A stretch of DNA of 64,000 bases, taken from contig JAXRKP010000238.1 in the NCBI GenBank assembly GCA_037039925.1, positions 1-64,000 of the forward strand, given 5' to 3'. Of the stretch, positions 12,145 through 64,000 are shown piece by piece. Position 1 is the first letter of the stretch, and the number at the start of each line of letters is the position of its first letter. This DNA comes from Doris montereyensis (lineage: Eukaryota; Mollusca; Gastropoda; Nudibranchia; Dorididae). The translations under genes were made by a program, and so were the position numbers. The notes beneath the pieces were generated by a model. It saw nothing but the letters and a program-made list of their open reading frames with translations. It was not told where the DNA came from and did no database searches.

Positions 12145-12515
12145 AATTTCAAGACACCAAGGTCAACAATGTGCAAGTTTTTTTAATGTATCACTACAGA
12201 ATTTGACATCATGGTTCATTTTCCAACTAAGAGATTTGTCATATCCCGTGAAATAAGTATATAAGAGTAAAAATATCAGACGTGCAGTATTTTGTGTGTG
12301 TGCAAAATGAATATATTATGTTTATTCAACTTAAAGACTGTATCATCAATCATTTAGGAATGCTAAAATTGTAATCATAATGCAATAATATGATTGGTTT
12401 AGACTATTATCTACTCAAGAGCTGATGCACAGGAACTGATTTCGACTATCATGTCCACAGAGGAAACTGTTCAATGGATGGACTATGAAATCAATGTGTG
12501 TGCAAGGCTGGGTGT
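12145..12515. other. Unassigned AT-rich spacer
   Basis: No feature is recognised between the Tc1/mariner remnant and the 32-bp minisatellite. Confidence 0.5.
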
Positions 12516-13070
12516 TATAAACATGGGTGTGTGTTACAGGTGGGTGTTATAAATATGGTGTGTGTTATGGGTGGGTGTTATAAATATGGGTGTGTGTTAT
12601 GGGTGGGTGTTATAAATATGGGTGTGTGTTACAGGTGGGTGTTATAAATATGGGTGTGTGTTACAGGTGGGTGTTATAAATATGGGTGTGTGTTACAGGT
12701 GGGTATTATAAATATGGGTGTGTGTTACAGGTGGGTGTTATAAATATGGTGTGTGTTACAGGTGGGTGTTATAAATATGAGTGTGTGTTATGGGTGGGTG
12801 TTATAAATATGGGTGTGTGTTATGGGTGGGTGTTATAAATATGGGTACAGGTGGGTGTTATAAATATGGGTGTGTTATGGGTGGGTGTTATAAATATGGG
12901 TGGGTGTTATAAATATGGGTGTGTGTTATGGGTGGGTGTTATAAATATGAGTGTGTGTTATGGGTGGGTGTTATGAATATGGGTGTGTGTTACAGGTGGG
13001 TGTTATAAATATGGGTGTCAGGTGTGTGTTATGGGTGGGTGTTATAAACATTGGTGTGTTATGAGTGGGT
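12516..13070. repeat. 32-bp minisatellite
   Basis: About 17 copies of a unit close to gtgggtgttataaatatggg followed by tgtgtgttacag. Variants alternate ttacag with ttatgg, and some copies are shortened. Confidence 0.93.
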
Positions 13071-13542
13071 GTGGTTTTAATGAACGTGTTATGGGCATAA
13101 TGGTCTAAATGGATGTATTATAGATAGATGTGCTGTTATAAATGTATGTTTTATGAGTGCATATGGTATGGGCTGGTTAAACGGGTGCGGTATTGGCTAA
13201 ATGTTTTGTAGCATTCCAGCAATGAGCTTACTGTACGAGTTGATGTCAGTTTTATCATTATCCAAAAGATTATTCCAAAAATTTTGAATTTCTATGTCGC
13301 TGTCTTCTATATTTTCACAAATCTATTGTGATATTTGCTTAATACTATCGGGTATGTATAAAGTATAACTTATTTTTATTTTTTTTCTTAACATTGAGTA
13401 TGAAATAAGCCTGATAGGTAACAGCATGACTTTTCATAGATTTACTGAAAACTAACAAAAATGTCACTTAATCAAAAAGTGATGTTAAAGCTTTTGTTAT
13501 GAAATTCAATATTGACTTTTATCTTCAGCCCTCAAAAAAAAA

Positions 13543-13609
13543 AGAAACTTTAGAAGTTTCAAGTAACATTACATTTAATGTAATGTTATTTGAAACTTCT
13601 AAAGTTTCT
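13543..13609. repeat. 31-bp hairpin (inverted repeat) with 5-base loop
   Basis: The left arm 13543-13573 starts agaaactttagaagtttcaa. The right arm 13579-13609 is its reverse complement with a single G/A difference that stays a G-U pair in RNA. A-rich sequence flanks the left and T-rich sequence the right, extending the fold. It could be a foldback element or a transcribed hairpin. Confidence 0.9.
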
Positions 13610-16320
13610 CTTCTTTTTTTTCCACTTCTGCAAAGAGTAAAGAAATGTACTAAGGAGCAAAAGCAGAGTGGCAAACCGGTCCAAAGTTCAGGAGACAAAA
13701 CTCACAAAGTTTGAACAAAATGCTAACAGGCAATATTCAATTCATTAAATACTTTATTGAAACTATAAAAGGGACAACGGAAAACAACAGGCAAGCGTAT
13801 ACAATTTGTAAACTATATATCAAAGCACACAGAACAAATGCAATAATTTTGAGTACCTTATAATGACTTCTTGATGCTATGAATCAACTTAACGACTCAT
13901 ACAATACATTCTGACTTTTTTTTTTAATGCATTTGTTTTATGGCTCTTCTCTCTCACAATCCATTTAATGGTGTGAAAGAAAAGGCCTTTAGACACAAAC
14001 AAAAGTGAGGTACGGATAAAGGACAAGGATAAACATAAATATAAGACTGAGAGGACAAAAAAAAAAAATGACAACTTCAACAAATTTACTCCTATTCAAC
14101 ATATACTAAATTAACATGCAATCACTGAGCATGACAATTACATAATAATATGATGAGAACAGCCTAGAATTCTAAAGGAGAGTTGTTCCTTCCTGGTATC
14201 CAGATGCATGCTGCATGATGCTTCTGTAAGGCAGAGACACAGAAGACGCATCATCAATATGGAGCTCTGTTTAGATGGAATGAGGGAAAAGGCCTTGTTA
14301 GCGGTTTGTGGCACAGCAAATTCAAGAGCAGTGGGTTAAGAACAAAAGCTCATTAACACTACACAACAATACGTATATATTTCAACGCAAGACTCAATGT
14401 GCTCTGTCATAAGGAATTTTTAAAAATTATGCTGACATTGAATTTACAATTCAAATATGGTGATGACAGAGGATAATCAGATTATGAATTTTAAGATAAA
14501 AAATGATTGATGTTTTTTTAATTTCTTTTTGTTGACTGTTTTGTTTGATTTTCTTAAAATTAAAATAAATGTGAAAAGGGTGGGAGGAGAGAGAGAGGGA
14601 GGGGTGGGAGCAATTTTATTTTTTAATCGTTCTTTTTGTTTTTAACTTTGAATGTAGAATATTATGATTTTTAGCCTTTGCACAAATGAAATTGAACGTC
14701 ATTGATATTTGTTGAAAAACATTTGCTTAATGGTTGCTTTTCGTTCTTTGTCTGTTAATGATTTAACTTTTAATGTAGAGTGAGTACAGTAAATATTAAA
14801 ATGAACTTTAAAATTATGACGGATGTGTTTGTCAAAAAAAGTGTTTGTTTGGTGGGTTGTTTGGTGGTTTTCAAAAAACCCTTACATGTGTTATACAATA
14901 ATAAATGCTTGTACTTGTATATAATTATGACAATTAGAATTGCTTTTGTGTTTTGTGAAAATCAAAGTAGTTGCATTACTTCATTCGTTGTTGCTGTTGT
15001 TGTTGTTGATTTGAAAACTTGAACATAGAATACTTAGATACAAACTGTGGTTTTTTTTTTAATTAGCCTATACAAATGGAATAAAATTTGCTATCAGTAC
15101 CTTTGACAGTTAATGACATCAGCAAGGTCAACATTGGGTTTTTGATCAAATCAATGTTTACATGAAATTATTCATAACTTAAAAAAGAAATTTAATTGAA
15201 AATAAACAACATATGTAAAGTCTAATTGCCCATGTAAAAAATTGCCCAAATCTTTGATGTCTGCTTTCTATTGCCCCACCCCCCCCCCCCACGCCTCCCA
15301 CCCCCATCTCCCCCAAACCCATGAAATAATCATGATGTCATTTAATGTAAAGGTAACTGAGTAAACCTCAAGATGTAAAAAAAATTTTAGTCATAGACAT
15401 TATCCCTACCACATCAACTTTGCAACAAAGACAGAACATTTTGTGTAGAAAATTGTCCTCAGGGTGACAAGTGAATGAGGAAAATGGTATTTGCAATTAC
15501 GATGGCAAGGCAGTCAAAATAAGAAAAATTGTGGCAATTAAGATGACAAGGCAGTCAAAATAAGAAAAATTGTGGCAATTAAGATGACAAGGCAGTCAAA
15601 CAAATGAACAAGAGTGACAAATACGATTACATACATTCACCAAGTCTATAGCAATAATTATAACAATAACTCAAGCCTTGATGATTACTGTTACAGATTC
15701 AACAACAATATCTAAACAGAACAACACAGTGACCATCAGAGATGCACTTACAACTTCAATGACAACTACTATAAAGAAAAAATAATAATGACAATTCAAA
15801 ACAAATGCTGATCTCAAACGACAATAACAATTTCAATCGCAGAAACCATAAGAATAACTTAACAAAGTCAATGACTTTCGGAAGACCCATTGTGCAGCTT
15901 TGAAAAGCTTTATAGACAGAGACACCTAACCACTAAATAAATATTAAAAGAGGGGAGAAAATATAAACATATCAATTGTGACTCATGTCACTATTCTTGA
16001 TGATTTTGATATCGGCTAAATGGCGGTATATGAAATTGCCAATTGATGATATATCGTCGATTTGACTAACGAGTAGTTTCACTATTTTGGAATCCCACTC
16101 AATTTCAAAAAGAAACATCACACTTTCATATATTTAGCATTACTCCTCCTTCTGTCTGCTTTATTTTGGAATTTAACATGATGGGATTTCATAACATTTT
16201 GTGTTCACTTTGACCGTTTTCCTACTAAAGGCACCTGAAAAAAAGGCCTGGCACAGAGCTGTAAAAAAGCCTGGCATTGAGAGAGTTGGCTGACCAACGT
16301 GGACCACCTCCCACTACTTT
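13610..16320. other. Region downstream of the cadherin stop, no gene seen
   Basis: AT-rich DNA downstream of the minus-strand cadherin stop codon, probably 3' UTR and intergenic. Minus-strand AATAAA hexamers lie at 16165-16160 and 13758-13753, among others, so the cleavage site cannot be fixed. A C-rich run at about 15275-15315 and a short tandem duplication at about 15490-15600 (tgacaaggcagtcaaaataa) are the only structures noted. Confidence 0.5.
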
Positions 16321-16405
16321 TGCTCCACATTGTTTGCTACGGGACAACCCAAACATGCGCTGTGCTCTGGCCCTTGGGTTGTCCCGTAGCAAACAATGTG
16401 GAGCA
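16321..16405. repeat. Perfect 32-bp inverted repeat, 21-base loop, in the cadherin 3' UTR
   Basis: 16321-16352 starts tgctccacattgtttgctac, and 16374-16405 is its exact reverse complement. The loop is 16353-16373. It lies 106-190 bases downstream of the cadherin stop codon, so it should form a strong stem in the mRNA. It is GC-richer than its surroundings. Confidence 0.93.
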
Positions 16406-16510
16406 GATCACAGCCGGCTAGCCAGCTACACTCTGCCTTGGCCTGAAGTCACGCGCATTGATTTTGATTTGTCATAAGGGCAATAACTCACTTTCCATAA
16501 ACAGGGTTCA

Positions 16511-63747
<47,237 letters not shown>

Positions 63748-63970
63748 CTGAAACATTATGTGATTGAAATATTATTATAACGTAATGCTTTAATGATTCA
63801 TATTGCTTTGATATAATTTGTACATGTCTAATTGATGTTATAAGACAAGAGGATTTTAAATAGCTCACTTAAATACTAACTGCTTAATCTTTTTGCATGT
63901 CATTGCTGTCCAAAATTGATGGTTTTATCTGGGAAAAATAGACGAAAAGTCACTCACTGATTCAACTTAC

Positions 63971-64000
63971 AAGCTTTCGTTGGTCTACTAATGGATTGAA
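63971..64000 (-). CDS. Possible end of a further upstream cadherin exon (B type)
   Basis: A consensus donor (CTT|GTAAGT) ends an open stretch FNPLVDQRKL in phase 0, 223 bases before exon 1. It is where a beta B exon should end, but the D-x-D motif is only half matched (VDQRKL). Confidence 0.3.

Noticed and set aside
16277..16477. 66-codon plus-strand open frame
   Set aside because: It spans the perfect inverted repeat in the cadherin 3' UTR and has no splice sites or recognisable content.

Overview
The window is eukaryotic genomic DNA. Its exons are small and separated by AT-rich introns with GT/AG borders. Long microsatellites (CT, CATA, ATT, GAA), minisatellites, tRNA-headed SINEs, LINE remnants, a Tc1/mariner remnant and a hAT-like MITE are scattered through it. 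The repeat style and the giant cadherin suggest an invertebrate, probably a lophotrochozoan such as a mollusc. That assignment is an inference and is not proven by the sequence.

Layout. (1) 1-13.1 kb is repeat-rich. It holds a minus-strand LINE endonuclease remnant at the left edge, then a plus-strand gene seen as three phase-compatible exons (1631-1688, 3564-3636, 9226-9537) with a possible terminal exon at 10838-10956. Its protein is not recognised. Its introns hold a LINE reverse-transcriptase remnant, CATA and ATT microsatellites, and two arrays of one 42-bp minisatellite on either side of the third exon. LINE and Tc1/mariner remnants follow at 11-12.1 kb, then a 32-bp minisatellite. (2) 13.1-16.5 kb has no gene body that I can support. 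It is probably 3' UTR and intergenic DNA, with two long, almost perfect hairpins. (3) 16.5-64 kb is one giant minus-strand gene. I resolve 65 exons encoding about 3,390 residues of a single-pass cadherin-superfamily protein. Its start lies beyond the right edge.

Cadherin architecture. Two exon types alternate, almost all phase 0 at both ends. An 'A' exon (39-56 codons) carries the middle of an extracellular cadherin (EC) repeat, and a 'B' exon (54-68 codons) carries the end of one repeat, the linker and the start of the next. Successive repeats alternate between two subtypes (alpha and beta), so the duplication unit is two repeats and four exons. In the 28 linkers of the long array the canonical DxNDN calcium motif is replaced, mostly by RN-x-N-x-P. 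Canonical motifs (LDHE, DINDN, DSDAGVN) return only next to the membrane. That region also has a furin-like RRRKR site inside a cadherin domain, then a ferredoxin-like membrane-adjacent domain resembling those of CDH23 and PCDH15, one transmembrane helix and a tail of about 75 residues.

Caution. About 22 of the 65 exons contain 1-2 base indels that break the frame, although all splice sites and the flanking protein patterns are preserved. This looks more like uncorrected consensus error than gene decay. Exon ends were set by splice consensus, phase and repeat alignment, without transcripts.
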